From the NCBI RefSeq assembly GCF_001899645.1, contig NZ_MKVV01000098.1, positions 181,671-245,670 of the forward strand: DNA of 64,000 nucleotides, written 5' to 3'. This document shows, one piece after another, positions 9,875-18,071 of this stretch. Each line of letters starts with the position of its first letter. The first letter of the stretch is position 1. Both the position numbers and the translations under genes were made by a program. The DNA is from Pseudonocardia sp. 73-21 (GTDB lineage: Bacteria > Actinomycetota > Actinomycetes > Mycobacteriales > Pseudonocardiaceae). The notes below the pieces were generated by a model. That model had not been told where the DNA came from. It was given only the letters and a program-made list of their open reading frames with translations, and ran no database searches.

Positions 9875-10084
9875 ATGACGGACCTCAAGAAGGGTGCCCG
9901 AATCACCGGCACCCAGCGCGACAAGCTGGCCACCGACCTCAAGAAGAAGTACGAGAAGGGCGCCAGCATCCGGGCGCTCGCCGAGCAGACGGGCCGGTCC
10001 TACGGGTTCGTGCACCGGGTGCTCAGCGAGACCGGCGTGACGCTGCGCGGCCGCGGCGGAGCGACCCGCACCAAGAAGAAGTAG
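9875..10084 (+). CDS. Small helix-turn-helix protein (Rv1473A-like)
   Basis: 69-residue basic protein. The central segment SIRALAEQTGRSYGFVHRVLSE is a clear helix-turn-helix, flanked by Lys-rich ends (DLKKKYEKG and TRTKKK). Predicted DNA-binding regulator; target unknown. It has a strong GGAGGAG ribosome binding site 4 bases upstream of the ATG. The same small gene sits next to the ABC-F gene in mycobacteria (Rv1473A). The spacing of 324 bases from the ABC-F stop suggests its own promoter. Confidence 0.88.
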   Translation: MTDLKKGARITGTQRDKLATDLKKKYEKGASIRALAEQTGRSYGFVHRVLSETGVTLRGRGGATRTKKK

Positions 10085-10114
10085 CGGCAACTACCCGGGG
10101 GTAACCTCCCGGAC

Positions 10115-10924
10115 ATGACTCAGGTGGACCCCGCTCCGGACCTCGACCTGCTCGCCCGAGGCGGGGTGACACTGCATGTGGAGGGCCCCCGGGCGACGAT
10201 CACGCTGTCGCGCCCGGAGAGCCTCAACGCCCAGACCCCGGTCACGTGGGCCGCGCTGCAGTCCATCGGGGAGTCGCTGCCCGCCGACGTGCGGGTCGTG
10301 GTGGTCCGGGGTGAGGGCCGCGCGTTCTCGGCGGGGCTGGACAAGCGCGCGTTCACCGCGCGGGAGGTCGACGGTCTGCCCGGCATCAGTGCACTGGCCA
10401 CCATGCCCGCCGAGCAGGCCGACACGACCATCGCGTCGTTCCAGGCGGGGTTCGCGTGGCTGCGCGATCCCGCCCGCGTCACGGTGGCGGCCGTGCAGGG
10501 GCACGCGATCGGGGGCGGGTTCCAGCTCGCACTGGCCTGCGACATCCGGATCGTGGCCGACGACGTGAAGTTCTGCATGGCCGAGACGGCCCTGGGCATC
10601 GTGCCCGACCTGGGCGGCACCTACCCGCTGGTGCACGCCGTGGGCTATGCGCGCGCGGTCGACATCTGCCTCACCGGACGCCGGGTCGGCGCGGAGGAGG
10701 CGGTCAGCAGCGGTCTGGCTCTGCGCAGCGTGCCGGTCGGGGAGCTCGACGCGGCCGTCGACGAGCTGGCGACGGCGCTGGTCAGTGCGGCTCCGAAGGC
10801 GGCCTCGGCCACCCTCGCGCTGCTCGCCGGCGTGGCCGACGGGCTGGACCCGGCCGCCGCCCTGGCGGCCGAACGCGCGGCGCAGGTGATCCGCCTGCGT
10901 TCCCTCGCCGCCGGAGAGGGCTGA
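10115..10924 (+). CDS. Enoyl-CoA hydratase/isomerase family protein (EchA12-like)
   Basis: Crotonase-fold protein of 269 residues, predicted to hydrate or isomerise acyl-CoAs. The oxyanion-hole segments are visible in GRAFSAGLDKRAF and VQGHAIGGGFQLALACDIRI, and the active-site region reads AETALGIVPDLGGTYPL. The second catalytic Glu of classical hydratases appears to be Asp in PDLGG, so the exact reaction is uncertain. It starts 30 bases after the HTH gene and is syntenic with Rv1472 (echA12). Confidence 0.9.
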   Translation: MTQVDPAPDLDLLARGGVTLHVEGPRATITLSRPESLNAQTPVTWAALQSIGESLPADVRVVVVRGEGRAFSAGLDKRAFTAREVDGLPGISALATMPAEQADTTIASFQAGFAWLRDPARVTVAAVQGHAIGGGFQLALACDIRIVADDVKFCMAETALGIVPDLGGTYPLVHAVGYARAVDICLTGRRVGAEEAVSSGLALRSVPVGELDAAVDELATALVSAAPKAASATLALLAGVADGLDPAAALAAERAAQVIRLRSLAAGEG

Positions 10925-11089
10925 GGACGCCCCCGGCCGTGATCGCCGCCGGTCGTCCCCACGGGGGCGGCGGTGTGCGGCGGACACCGGCGCCCACCGC
11001 ACCCCGTCCCGCACCAGAACGGTGATCATGGCCCGGCGGCGGGGCCCGTCCGTGTGGCGGGGGTTTCCCCGGGCGGTGAGACTGGCCGC

Positions 11090-12967
11090 GTGGAGAGACC
11101 GTTCGGGATGTTGCGCGGGGTGGAGCGCGGGGCCACCGCCCCGCGGTCGGTGAAGAAGGGCACGATCCCGCGCATCTGGCGGTTCGCGGCCTCCTACCGG
11201 AACTGGCTGATCGCGTTCCTGCTGCTCACGGTGCTCTCCGCGGTGGTCGGGGTGGCCACGCCGGTGGTCGCGGGCCGGGTGGTGGACACCATCGTCAAGG
11301 GCGGCGGCACCTCCGCCGCCGCCGCGACCGTGGTGGGGCTGGCCGCCGGCATCGCCGCCCTGGCGATCATCGAGGCGTGCAACGGGCTGCTCACCCGCTG
11401 GTACTCGTCCCGGTTGGGCGAGGGGCTGATCGCCGATCTGCGCCGCGCGGTGTTCGGGCACGTGCAGACGATGCCGGTGGCGTTCTTCACCCGCACCCGC
11501 ACCGGTGCGCTCGTCAGCCGCCTCAACAACGACGTGATCGGGGCCCAGTCGGCGATCACCACCACCCTGGCCAGCGTGGTCAGCAACGTCATCCAGCTGA
11601 CCCTCGCCGTCGCGGTGATGCTGACGCTGGCCTGGCAGGTCACGCTGCTGGCCCTGGTGCTGCTGCCGATCTTCGTGATTCCGGCCCGCCGGATGGGCGT
11701 GCGGATCGCCGACCTGCGGCGCGAGGCCGCGGACCTCAACGCCGGCATCTCCAACCAGATGACCGAGCGGTTCTCCGCGCCGGGCGCCACGCTCGTCAAG
11801 CTGTTCGGCGACCCGGACGCCGAGCTGGCGGAGTTCGGCGAGCGCACCCTCCGGATCCGCGACATCGGGGTGCGTACCGCGATGGTCTCGCGCGTGTTCG
11901 TCACGGCGCTGTCGCTGGTCTCCGCGCTCGCCCAGGCCCTGATCTACGGGCTCGGTGGCTACCTGGCCGTCACCGGGCAGATCGAGGCGGGCACGGTCGT
12001 CACGCTCGCGCTGCTGCTCACCCGGCTCTACACGCCGATGACCGCGCTGGCCAACGCCCGCGTCGACGTCATGACGGCGCTGGTGTCGTTCGAGCGGGTC
12101 TTCGAGGTGCTCGACCTGCAGCCGATGATCACCGAGAAGCCGGACGCCCGCACGCTGCCCGACGGCCCGGTGTCGGTCCGCCTGCGCGACGTGCGCTTCG
12201 CCTACCCCAACGCCGAGGACGTCTCGCTCGCCTCGCTGGAGGAGGTGGCGGTGCTCGACCAGCGGCACAACGAGGAGGTGCTGCACGGCGTCGACCTCGA
12301 GGTGGGGGCCGGGCGGCTGCTGGCACTGGTCGGGTCGTCGGGGGCGGGGAAGTCGACCATCGCGTCGCTCGTGCCGCGCCTCTACGACGTCGACGGCGGC
12401 GCGGTGGAGCTCTCCGGCATCGACGTGCGCGACCTGACGTTCGCCTCGGTGCGCGGCGCCGTCGGCGTCGTCACGCAGGACGGGCACCTGTTCCACGACA
12501 CCATCGGCGGCAACCTGCGCTACGCCGCCCCCGGCGCCTCGGACGCCGAGATCGTCGAGGCGCTGCAGCGGGCCCGGCTCGGCGAGCTGCTCGACGCCCT
12601 GCCCGACGGGCTCGACACGGTGGTGGGGGAGCGCGGCTACCGGCTCTCCGGCGGCGAGCGCCAGCGCCTGACGATCGCCCGGCTGCTGCTCGCGAAGCCC
12701 CGCGTCGTCATCCTGGACGAGGCCACCGCGCACCTGGACTCCGAGTCCGAGGCCGCGGTCCAGGAGGCGCTCGTGGAGGCGCTGGCGGGGCGGACGGCCA
12801 TCGTGATCGCGCACCGGCTCTCGACGATCCGCGCGGCCGACCAGATCGCGGTCGTGGAGCACGGTCGGATCGTGGAGCGGGGCACCCACGACGAGCTGCT
12901 CGCCACGGGCGGGCGCTACGCGGTGCTGCACCGCACGCAGTTCGCCGGCCAGCATCTGGTCGGATGA
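11090..12967 (+). CDS. ABC exporter half-transporter (membrane domain fused to ATPase)
   Basis: Type IV (MsbA/LmrA-like) exporter of about 625 residues. Six membrane helices lie in residues 35-330, followed by an ATPase with GSSGAGKST, LSGGERQRLTIARLLL, VVILDEATAHLDSES and the H-loop IAHRLSTIRAAD. The ATPase has an unusual 20-residue insertion (VSLASLEEVAVLDQRHNEEV) between the A-loop region and Walker A. As a half-transporter it probably forms a homodimer. GTG at 11090 is used; ATG at 11108 is the alternative. Substrate unknown. Runs in the same direction as the upstream hydratase, 165 bases away. Confidence 0.9.
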   Translation: MERPFGMLRGVERGATAPRSVKKGTIPRIWRFAASYRNWLIAFLLLTVLSAVVGVATPVVAGRVVDTIVKGGGTSAAAATVVGLAAGIAALAIIEACNGLLTRWYSSRLGEGLIADLRRAVFGHVQTMPVAFFTRTRTGALVSRLNNDVIGAQSAITTTLASVVSNVIQLTLAVAVMLTLAWQVTLLALVLLPIFVIPARRMGVRIADLRREAADLNAGISNQMTERFSAPGATLVKLFGDPDAELAEFGERTLRIRDIGVRTAMVSRVFVTALSLVSALAQALIYGLGGYLAVTGQIEAGTVVTLALLLTRLYTPMTALANARVDVMTALVSFERVFEVLDLQPMITEKPDARTLPDGPVSVRLRDVRFAYPNAEDVSLASLEEVAVLDQRHNEEVLHGVDLEVGAGRLLALVGSSGAGKSTIASLVPRLYDVDGGAVELSGIDVRDLTFASVRGAVGVVTQDGHLFHDTIGGNLRYAAPGASDAEIVEALQRARLGELLDALPDGLDTVVGERGYRLSGGERQRLTIARLLLAKPRVVILDEATAHLDSESEAAVQEALVEALAGRTAIVIAHRLSTIRAADQIAVVEHGRIVERGTHDELLATGGRYAVLHRTQFAGQHLVG

Positions 12968-13025
12968 CGCTGGGCCGTCCGGCCCTGTCGACGTTACGCC
13001 TGGTCACGCTGGGCGTCGAGGGACC

Positions 13026-13031
13026 TACGCT
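13026..13031 (+). promoter_or_regulatory. Leaderless -10 box (TACGCT) for the OhrR-like gene
   Basis: TACGCT ends 6 bases before the ATG at 13038, with no Shine-Dalgarno between. Confidence 0.45.
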
Positions 13032-13037
13032 GGGTCG

Positions 13038-13484
13038 ATGACGGCGCCGGACCTCGTCCTCGACGACCAGCTCTGCTTCGCCCTGCACAGCGCGTCGCGG
13101 GCGATGACCGGGTGCTACCGGTCGCTGCTCGACGACATCGGTCTCACGTACAGCCAGTACGCGGTGATGCTGGTGCTGTGGGAGGACGAGACCGTCGCGC
13201 TGTCGGTGCTGTGCCGCCGGCTCCACCTCGACACGGGCACGCTCTCGCCGCTGCTCAAGCGGCTTGAGGCCCAGGGCCTGCTGGAGCGGCGCCGGCGCAG
13301 CGACGACGAGCGCATGATGCAGGTGACGCTGAGCGATGCCGGGCGGGCGCTGCGCGACCGGGCGGCGGGGGCGCAGGCGCGCGTCCGGGTCGCCACCGGG
13401 CTCACCGACGGCGCCCTCGCCGTCCTCCGCGGGGAGCTCACCGCGCTCGCGGAGCGGCTCAGGGCCGCCGACCTCCAGCCCTGA
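13038..13484 (+). CDS. OhrR-like MarR family peroxide-sensing repressor
   Basis: 148-residue MarR regulator. The N-terminal LDDQLCFALHSASRAM, with Cys13, matches the redox cysteine of OhrR, which is oxidised by organic hydroperoxides to release DNA. The winged helix spans about residues 45-105 (LDTGTLSPLLKRLEAQGLLERRR). The usual partner, the peroxidase gene ohr, is not adjacent; the neighbour is a convergent truncated haemoglobin. What it controls cannot be told from here. Confidence 0.82.
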   Translation: MTAPDLVLDDQLCFALHSASRAMTGCYRSLLDDIGLTYSQYAVMLVLWEDETVALSVLCRRLHLDTGTLSPLLKRLEAQGLLERRRRSDDERMMQVTLSDAGRALRDRAAGAQARVRVATGLTDGALAVLRGELTALAERLRAADLQP

Positions 13485-13538
13485 CCGAAAGTGCAGGGCA
13501 GGTGCGCCGCGACACCGTTGTCCCGGCGCACCCACGTT

Positions 13539-13925
13539 TCAGGCGGCCTGCACGACCTGGGCGCGGTAGCTCTCGATGATCTCCATGAACTCCTTCTGCT
13601 CGGGCGCGGGCACGCCGAGGAAGTTCAGGGTGGCGGCGATCTCGATGGCGACGGCGTCGAACTCCCCGTCGGTGATCACGAGGCCGTCGTGGGTGAGGGT
13701 CATGTCCCGGCCGGGGTAGCACTTCGGCCCGCCGGCGGCCTCGATCGACCACGCCGTGACCAGGAACTTGTAACCCGGCGCGTTGGCGGGGTCGCCGTGG
13801 TGCGCGTGCACGGCCTCGTTGGCGTTCACCGCGACGTTGGCGAAGAGCCGGTCGACGAGCACGTCGACCGCACCCGCGATCGCGTACGTGCCGCCCAGTC
13901 GGTCGTAGAGGCTGCCCTCGGCCAT
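13539..13925 (-). CDS. Group I truncated haemoglobin-like protein
   Basis: 128-residue protein with the start LYDRLGGTYAIAGAVDVLVDRLF typical of 2-over-2 globins and a probable proximal haem ligand His79 in LTHDGLVI. Such globins bind oxygen or NO and can detoxify NO. The ATG at 13925 is preceded by GGGAGA. The region between helices E and F (GGPKCYPGRDMTLTHD) departs from the canonical group I sequence, so haem binding should be treated as probable. It is convergent with the OhrR-like gene, 54 bases apart. Confidence 0.78.
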   Translation of the reverse strand: MAEGSLYDRLGGTYAIAGAVDVLVDRLFANVAVNANEAVHAHHGDPANAPGYKFLVTAWSIEAAGGPKCYPGRDMTLTHDGLVITDGEFDAVAIEIAATLNFLGVPAPEQKEFMEIIESYRAQVVQAA

Positions 13926-14026
13926 GTCGGTCTCCCGCCGTCTTCGTCGATGAGGGGTGTGGCGGGGTTCACTGTCCGGGTTGCGCGCCGGGCACGTCAA
14001 GAGTGCACAACAGGATCTGACACGAC

Positions 14027-14614
14027 CTATCTCCGGCGGACCGTCGCCTCCACCAGGTCGAGCACGGGGCCCATGTCGTCGGCGGGCAGGCCCATCGCGA
14101 GGTGGGAGATCAGGCCCTCCAGTACCAGCTCCAGGTACTGCGCGACCACCGCGACCGGGACGTCGTCACGCAGCGTGCCGGTCCGGGCCTGTCGCTCCAG
14201 GCGCTCGCGGGTGGCCCGGGTGAGCGCGGCGGAGTGGGCGCTCCAGCGCTCCCGGAACTCCGGTTCGGTGCGCAGCCGACGGGAGACCTCGAGCCGGGTC
14301 CCGAGCCAGCCCCGCACCCCCGACGGGTCGGCCACCAGCTCGCGCATCACCTGCACGAGCCCCTGTTCGGCGACGACGTCGGCCATGCGCCCGGCGTCCT
14401 GCTCGGCCAGCGCGAGGAACAGGGCGTCCTTGTCGCGGTAGTGGTGGAAGATCGCCCCCCGGGACAGGCCCGTGCTCTCCTCGAGCCTGCGTACCGTGGC
14501 CCCCTCGTAGCCGAAGCGGGCGAAGCAAGCCCGCGCGCCGTCGAGGATCTCCTGGCGCCGGGCGGCGAGCTGGTCGCTGCTGACGCGGGGCACACCGGTG
14601 AGCTTACCGGCCAA
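14027..14614 (-). CDS. acnR: AcnR-type TetR family repressor
   Basis: 195-residue TetR regulator. The DNA-binding region RQEILDGARACFARFGYEGATVRRLEESTGLSRGAIFHHYRDKDALF and the C-terminal EVSRRLRTEPEFRERW...LVEATVRRR closely resemble AcnR, the aconitase repressor of Corynebacterium, and Rv1474c. In those genomes it adjoins acn; here it is 9.4 kb away, yet an AcnR-type operator precedes acn at 26911. A 16-base palindrome lies 2 bases upstream of its start and suggests autoregulation. Divergent from egtA. Confidence 0.85.
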   Translation of the reverse strand: MAGKLTGVPRVSSDQLAARRQEILDGARACFARFGYEGATVRRLEESTGLSRGAIFHHYRDKDALFLALAEQDAGRMADVVAEQGLVQVMRELVADPSGVRGWLGTRLEVSRRLRTEPEFRERWSAHSAALTRATRERLERQARTGTLRDDVPVAVVAQYLELVLEGLISHLAMGLPADDMGPVLDLVEATVRRR

Positions 14615-14616
14615 CC

Positions 14617-14632
14617 AGACGTACGTACGTCT
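14617..14632. promoter_or_regulatory. Palindromic operator between acnR and egtA
   Basis: AGACGTACGTACGTCT is a perfect 16-base palindrome lying immediately upstream of the acnR start and 80 bases upstream of the egtA start. A TetR-type site placed here could repress acnR itself and possibly affect egtA. Confidence 0.6.
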
Positions 14633-14698
14633 TGGGAAGGTCTTACGGCTTCATCACAGGACCCTCGGCCACCTCCTGCAATCGGCTTGCAGCGCGAG

Positions 14699-14704
14699 TA
14701 GCGT
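14699..14704 (+). promoter_or_regulatory. Leaderless -10 box (TAGCGT) for egtA
   Basis: TAGCGT ends 8 bases before the GTG at 14713 and there is no Shine-Dalgarno between, which supports the GTG as the start rather than longer upstream extensions. Confidence 0.5.
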
Positions 14705-14712
14705 TCTCTCGC

Positions 14713-16014
14713 GTGACGCAGAAGCCGGGGGTCGCGGTGGTCGCCCAGGCGGTGACCGCCGCGGAGGACGCCGCCCCCGACGCCGGGCCGAGCGTGCTGC
14801 ACGACTGTGCCGACGCCGAGGCCTACGTCGCGTCGGTGTGCTTCAAGCACGGCCCGCCGACGCTCGTCGGGGTCGAGCTGGAATGGCTGCTCCACGACGT
14901 CGCCCGGCCGGGACGGCCGGTGACGCTCGCGTCGCTCGCGGCGGCCCTCGGCCCCCACACCCCGCGCTCGCTCGACCCCGCGTCCCCCGCACGTCCGCTG
15001 CCGGCAGGCTCCGAGATCACCGTCGAGCCGGGCGGCCAGATCGAGATCGCGAGCCCCCCGCTCCCGGGTCTCCCCGACCTGGTGGGCGCCACCGTCTCCG
15101 ACGCCGAGGTTCTCCACGGCCTCCTCGCCGCCCACGGGCTGCACCCCGAGTCCCGCGCGGCCGACGCGTCGCGTCCGCCGGTGCGGCTGCTGGACCTCCC
15201 GCGCTACCGCGCCATGGAGCAGGCCTTCGACCGGATCGGCACCTGCGGGCGCACCGCCATGTGCTCGACGTCCGCCGTGCAGGTCTGCGTCGACGCCGGG
15301 CAGGGCGCGGAGGTCGCCCGCCGCTGGTCGGCGGTGCACGCGCTCGGTCCGGTGCTGCTCGCCGCGTTCGCCAACTCGCCGACGCTCAACGGGCGGGACA
15401 CCGGCTGGAAGTCGGCGCGGTGGATGAGCTGGCTGCAGGCCGACGAGGCGCGTACCGGGCCGCCCCCGGTCGCCGACGTGGACGCGCTCGACCCGGCCGC
15501 CGCCTGGGCCCGCCGCGTCATGGAGAGCCCGGTGCTGTGCGTCCGCCGCGACGACGGGTGGCTCGTCCCCGAGGCCGTCACGTTCGCCGACTGGGTGTGC
15601 GGCGGCCTGCCCGGGCCACCGCCCACCACCGCCGACCTCGACTACCACGTCTCCACGCTCTTCCCGCCCGTGCGCCCGCACGGGCACCTGGAGGTGCGCT
15701 ACATCGACATGCAGCCCGGCCGCGGCTGGGCGCTGCCCACCGCGGTGCTCACGGCGCTGCTCGCCGACGGAGCGGTGCTCGACCGCGCCCGGGAGGCCTG
15801 CGAGCCCGCCCGCGAGCGGTGGGTGTCCGCCGCCCGCCGGGGGCTGGAGGACCCCGTGCTGGCCACGGCCGCGGCCGCGGTGTTCGAGCTGGCGGTGGCG
15901 CAGCTGCCGGCCGTCGGCGCGCCGGGCTGGCTGGTGGAGGACCTCACGACCATGACCGAACACCGTGTCCTGCGGGGCCTGTGCCCCGCCGACCTCCCGG
16001 AGGGAGAGAGTTGA
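14713..16014 (+). CDS. egtA: Ergothioneine biosynthesis glutamate-cysteine ligase EgtA
   Basis: ATP-dependent ligase making gamma-glutamylcysteine, the sulfur donor for EgtB. 433 residues; the GCS2-type core begins at GVELEWLLHD and includes the conserved GSEITVEPGGQIEIASPPLPGL substrate region and a C-terminal HLEVRYIDMQPGRGW segment. First gene of a tight egtABCD operon, its stop overlapping the TTG start of egtB (TTGA). Since actinobacteria of this kind use mycothiol and not glutathione, the product is expected to serve ergothioneine. Confidence 0.93.
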   Translation: MTQKPGVAVVAQAVTAAEDAAPDAGPSVLHDCADAEAYVASVCFKHGPPTLVGVELEWLLHDVARPGRPVTLASLAAALGPHTPRSLDPASPARPLPAGSEITVEPGGQIEIASPPLPGLPDLVGATVSDAEVLHGLLAAHGLHPESRAADASRPPVRLLDLPRYRAMEQAFDRIGTCGRTAMCSTSAVQVCVDAGQGAEVARRWSAVHALGPVLLAAFANSPTLNGRDTGWKSARWMSWLQADEARTGPPPVADVDALDPAAAWARRVMESPVLCVRRDDGWLVPEAVTFADWVCGGLPGPPPTTADLDYHVSTLFPPVRPHGHLEVRYIDMQPGRGWALPTAVLTALLADGAVLDRAREACEPARERWVSAARRGLEDPVLATAAAAVFELAVAQLPAVGAPGWLVEDLTTMTEHRVLRGLCPADLPEGES

Positions 16015-17321
16015 GCCCCGATCTCCGCACGACCGTCGCCGACCTGCTGAGCGCCTCGCGCGCCCGGAGCACGGCGCTCACCGACGCCGTCGACGAGGCC
16101 GACCTCGTCGCCCAGCACTCGCCGCTGATGTCGCCGCTGGTGTGGGACCTCGCGCACATCGGCAGCCAGGAGGAGCTCTGGCTCGTCCGCGACGTGGGCG
16201 GGCGCGAGCCGCTGCGGCCCGAGATCGACGGCCTCTACGACGCGTTCCAGCACTCGCGGGCCAGCCGGGTCGCGCTGCCGCTGCTCACCCCGTCGGAGAC
16301 CCGCCGCTACGTGGCCGAGGTGCGCGACAAGGCTCTCGACGCCCTGGCTCGCACGCCGCTCACCGGCCGCCGGCTCGTCGAGAACGGGTTCGCGTTCGGC
16401 ATGATCGTGCAGCACGAACAGCAGCACGACGAGACGATGCTGGCCACCCACCAGCTGCGCACCGGGCCCGCGGTGCTGCACGCCGACCCGCCGCCGTCGG
16501 GCTCGCCGCTGCCCGTGCGGGAGGTGCTCGTACCGGCCGGTGGGTTCACGATGGGCACCTCCACCGAACCGTGGGCGCTCGACAACGAACGGCCCGCGCA
16601 CGCCACGCACGTCGACGCGTTCTGGATCGACACGGCGCCCGTCACGAACGGGTGGTACGCAGAGTTCGTCGACGCCGGTGGGTACGACCAGCCGCGGTGG
16701 TGGAGCGAGGCGGGCTGGCGGCACCGCGTGGACGCCGGTCTGGTGGCGCCGCAGTTCTGGAAGCGTGACGGGTCGGGGCAGTGGTACCGGCGCACGTTCG
16801 GGGTACTCGCGCCGATCGTCGTGGACGAGCCGGTGGTGCACGTCAGCTGCCACGAGGCCGACGCCTTCGCCGCGTGGGCCGGCAAGCGCCTGCCCAGCGA
16901 GGCGGAGTGGGAGAAGGCCGCGCGGTTCGACCCGGTCTCCGGGCGGTCGCGGCGCTACCCGTGGGGCGACGAGGACCCCACGCCCGAGCACGCCAACCTC
17001 GGGCAGCGCCACCTGCGGCCCGCGCCCGTCGGCGCCTACCCGCGCGGGGCGTCGGCGCTCGGGGTGCACCAGCTGATCGGCGACGTCTGGGAGTGGACGT
17101 CGTCGGGGTGGCACCCCTACCCGGGCTACGAGACGTTCCCGTACCCGGAGTACTCCGAGGTGTTCTTCGGCGGCGACTACCGCGTGCTGCGCGGGGGCTC
17201 CTTCGGCACCGACCCGTCGGCGCTGCGATCCACGTTCCGCAACTGGGACCACCCGATCCGCCGGCAGATCTTCTCCGGCTTCCGGCTGGCCCGCGACGCT
17301 GCACCCGGGGACGTGCACTAG
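16011..17321 (+). CDS. egtB: Ergothioneine sulfoxide synthase EgtB
   Basis: Non-haem iron enzyme joining gamma-glutamylcysteine to hercynine (trimethyl-histidine) with oxygen. The 436-residue protein has an N-terminal DinB-like domain providing iron ligands in WDLAHIGSQEELW and HEQQHDE, followed by a formylglycine-enzyme-like domain from about residue 165 (VLVPAGGFTMGT to LRGGSFGTDPSALRSTFRNW). TTG start at 16011 with GGAGGGAGAG just upstream. The sequence FWIDTAPVTNGWYAEF and the C-terminal FRLARD are intact. Confidence 0.95.
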   Translation: MSPDLRTTVADLLSASRARSTALTDAVDEADLVAQHSPLMSPLVWDLAHIGSQEELWLVRDVGGREPLRPEIDGLYDAFQHSRASRVALPLLTPSETRRYVAEVRDKALDALARTPLTGRRLVENGFAFGMIVQHEQQHDETMLATHQLRTGPAVLHADPPPSGSPLPVREVLVPAGGFTMGTSTEPWALDNERPAHATHVDAFWIDTAPVTNGWYAEFVDAGGYDQPRWWSEAGWRHRVDAGLVAPQFWKRDGSGQWYRRTFGVLAPIVVDEPVVHVSCHEADAFAAWAGKRLPSEAEWEKAARFDPVSGRSRRYPWGDEDPTPEHANLGQRHLRPAPVGAYPRGASALGVHQLIGDVWEWTSSGWHPYPGYETFPYPEYSEVFFGGDYRVLRGGSFGTDPSALRSTFRNWDHPIRRQIFSGFRLARDAAPGDVH

Positions 17322-17324
17322 CGC

Positions 17325-18056
17325 GTGTGCCGCCACCTGGCCTACCTCGGACCGGCCGTGACGCTGTCGTCGCTGGTCCTCGAGCCGCAGCACTCGTTGC
17401 TGCGGCAGTCCTACGCACCCGCGGACATGCGCGGCGGTGGCACCGTGAACGCCGACGGTTTCGGCGTCGGCTGGTACGCCGGGGACGGGGCCGTCCGCTA
17501 CCGCAGCGCGTCGCCGATCTGGTCGGACACGGCGTTCACGGCGCTGGCCGGGGTCACCTCCTCCACGGCGGTGCTGGCCGCGGTGCGGTCGGCGACCACC
17601 GGGATGCCCGTCACCGATACGGCCGCGGCGCCCTTCAGCGACGGGCGGTGGCTGTTCAGCCACAACGGCGTCGTCCGCGGCTGGCCGCAGGCGGTGGCCG
17701 CCCTGGCGGCGGCCCTGCCCGTCGTCGACCTGATGACGCTCGACGCCCCCACCGACGCCGCGCTGCTGTGGGCGCTGGTCCGGGACGGGCTCCGCGGCGG
17801 GGCCGACCCCGCGACGGTGCTGGCCGGCGTCGTCACCGCCGTGGCGGCGGCCGCCCCGGGGTCGCGGCTCAACCTCCTGCTCACCGACGGCGCGACGATC
17901 TGGGCCACCGCCTGGGACCACGCGCTGTCGGTCACCACCTCCGACGCGACGGCCCTCGTCGCGTCCGAACCCACCACCGACGCTCCATGGACCGAGGTGC
18001 CCGCCCGGCACCTGCTGGTGGCCCGCCCGGGTCGCCACCGCTTCACCACGCTCTGA
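17325..18056 (+). CDS. egtC: Ergothioneine amidohydrolase EgtC
   Basis: Class II glutamine amidotransferase-type hydrolase of 243 residues that removes the gamma-glutamyl group from the EgtB product. The N-terminal nucleophile is Cys2 in MCRHLAYLG after Met removal, and NADGFGVGWY is the conserved substrate loop. The GTG start lies 3 bases after the egtB stop, so the genes are translated together. Confidence 0.93.
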   Translation: MCRHLAYLGPAVTLSSLVLEPQHSLLRQSYAPADMRGGGTVNADGFGVGWYAGDGAVRYRSASPIWSDTAFTALAGVTSSTAVLAAVRSATTGMPVTDTAAAPFSDGRWLFSHNGVVRGWPQAVAALAAALPVVDLMTLDAPTDAALLWALVRDGLRGGADPATVLAGVVTAVAAAAPGSRLNLLLTDGATIWATAWDHALSVTTSDATALVASEPTTDAPWTEVPARHLLVARPGRHRFTTL

Positions 18057-18071
18057 GACAACGGGAGTCCG

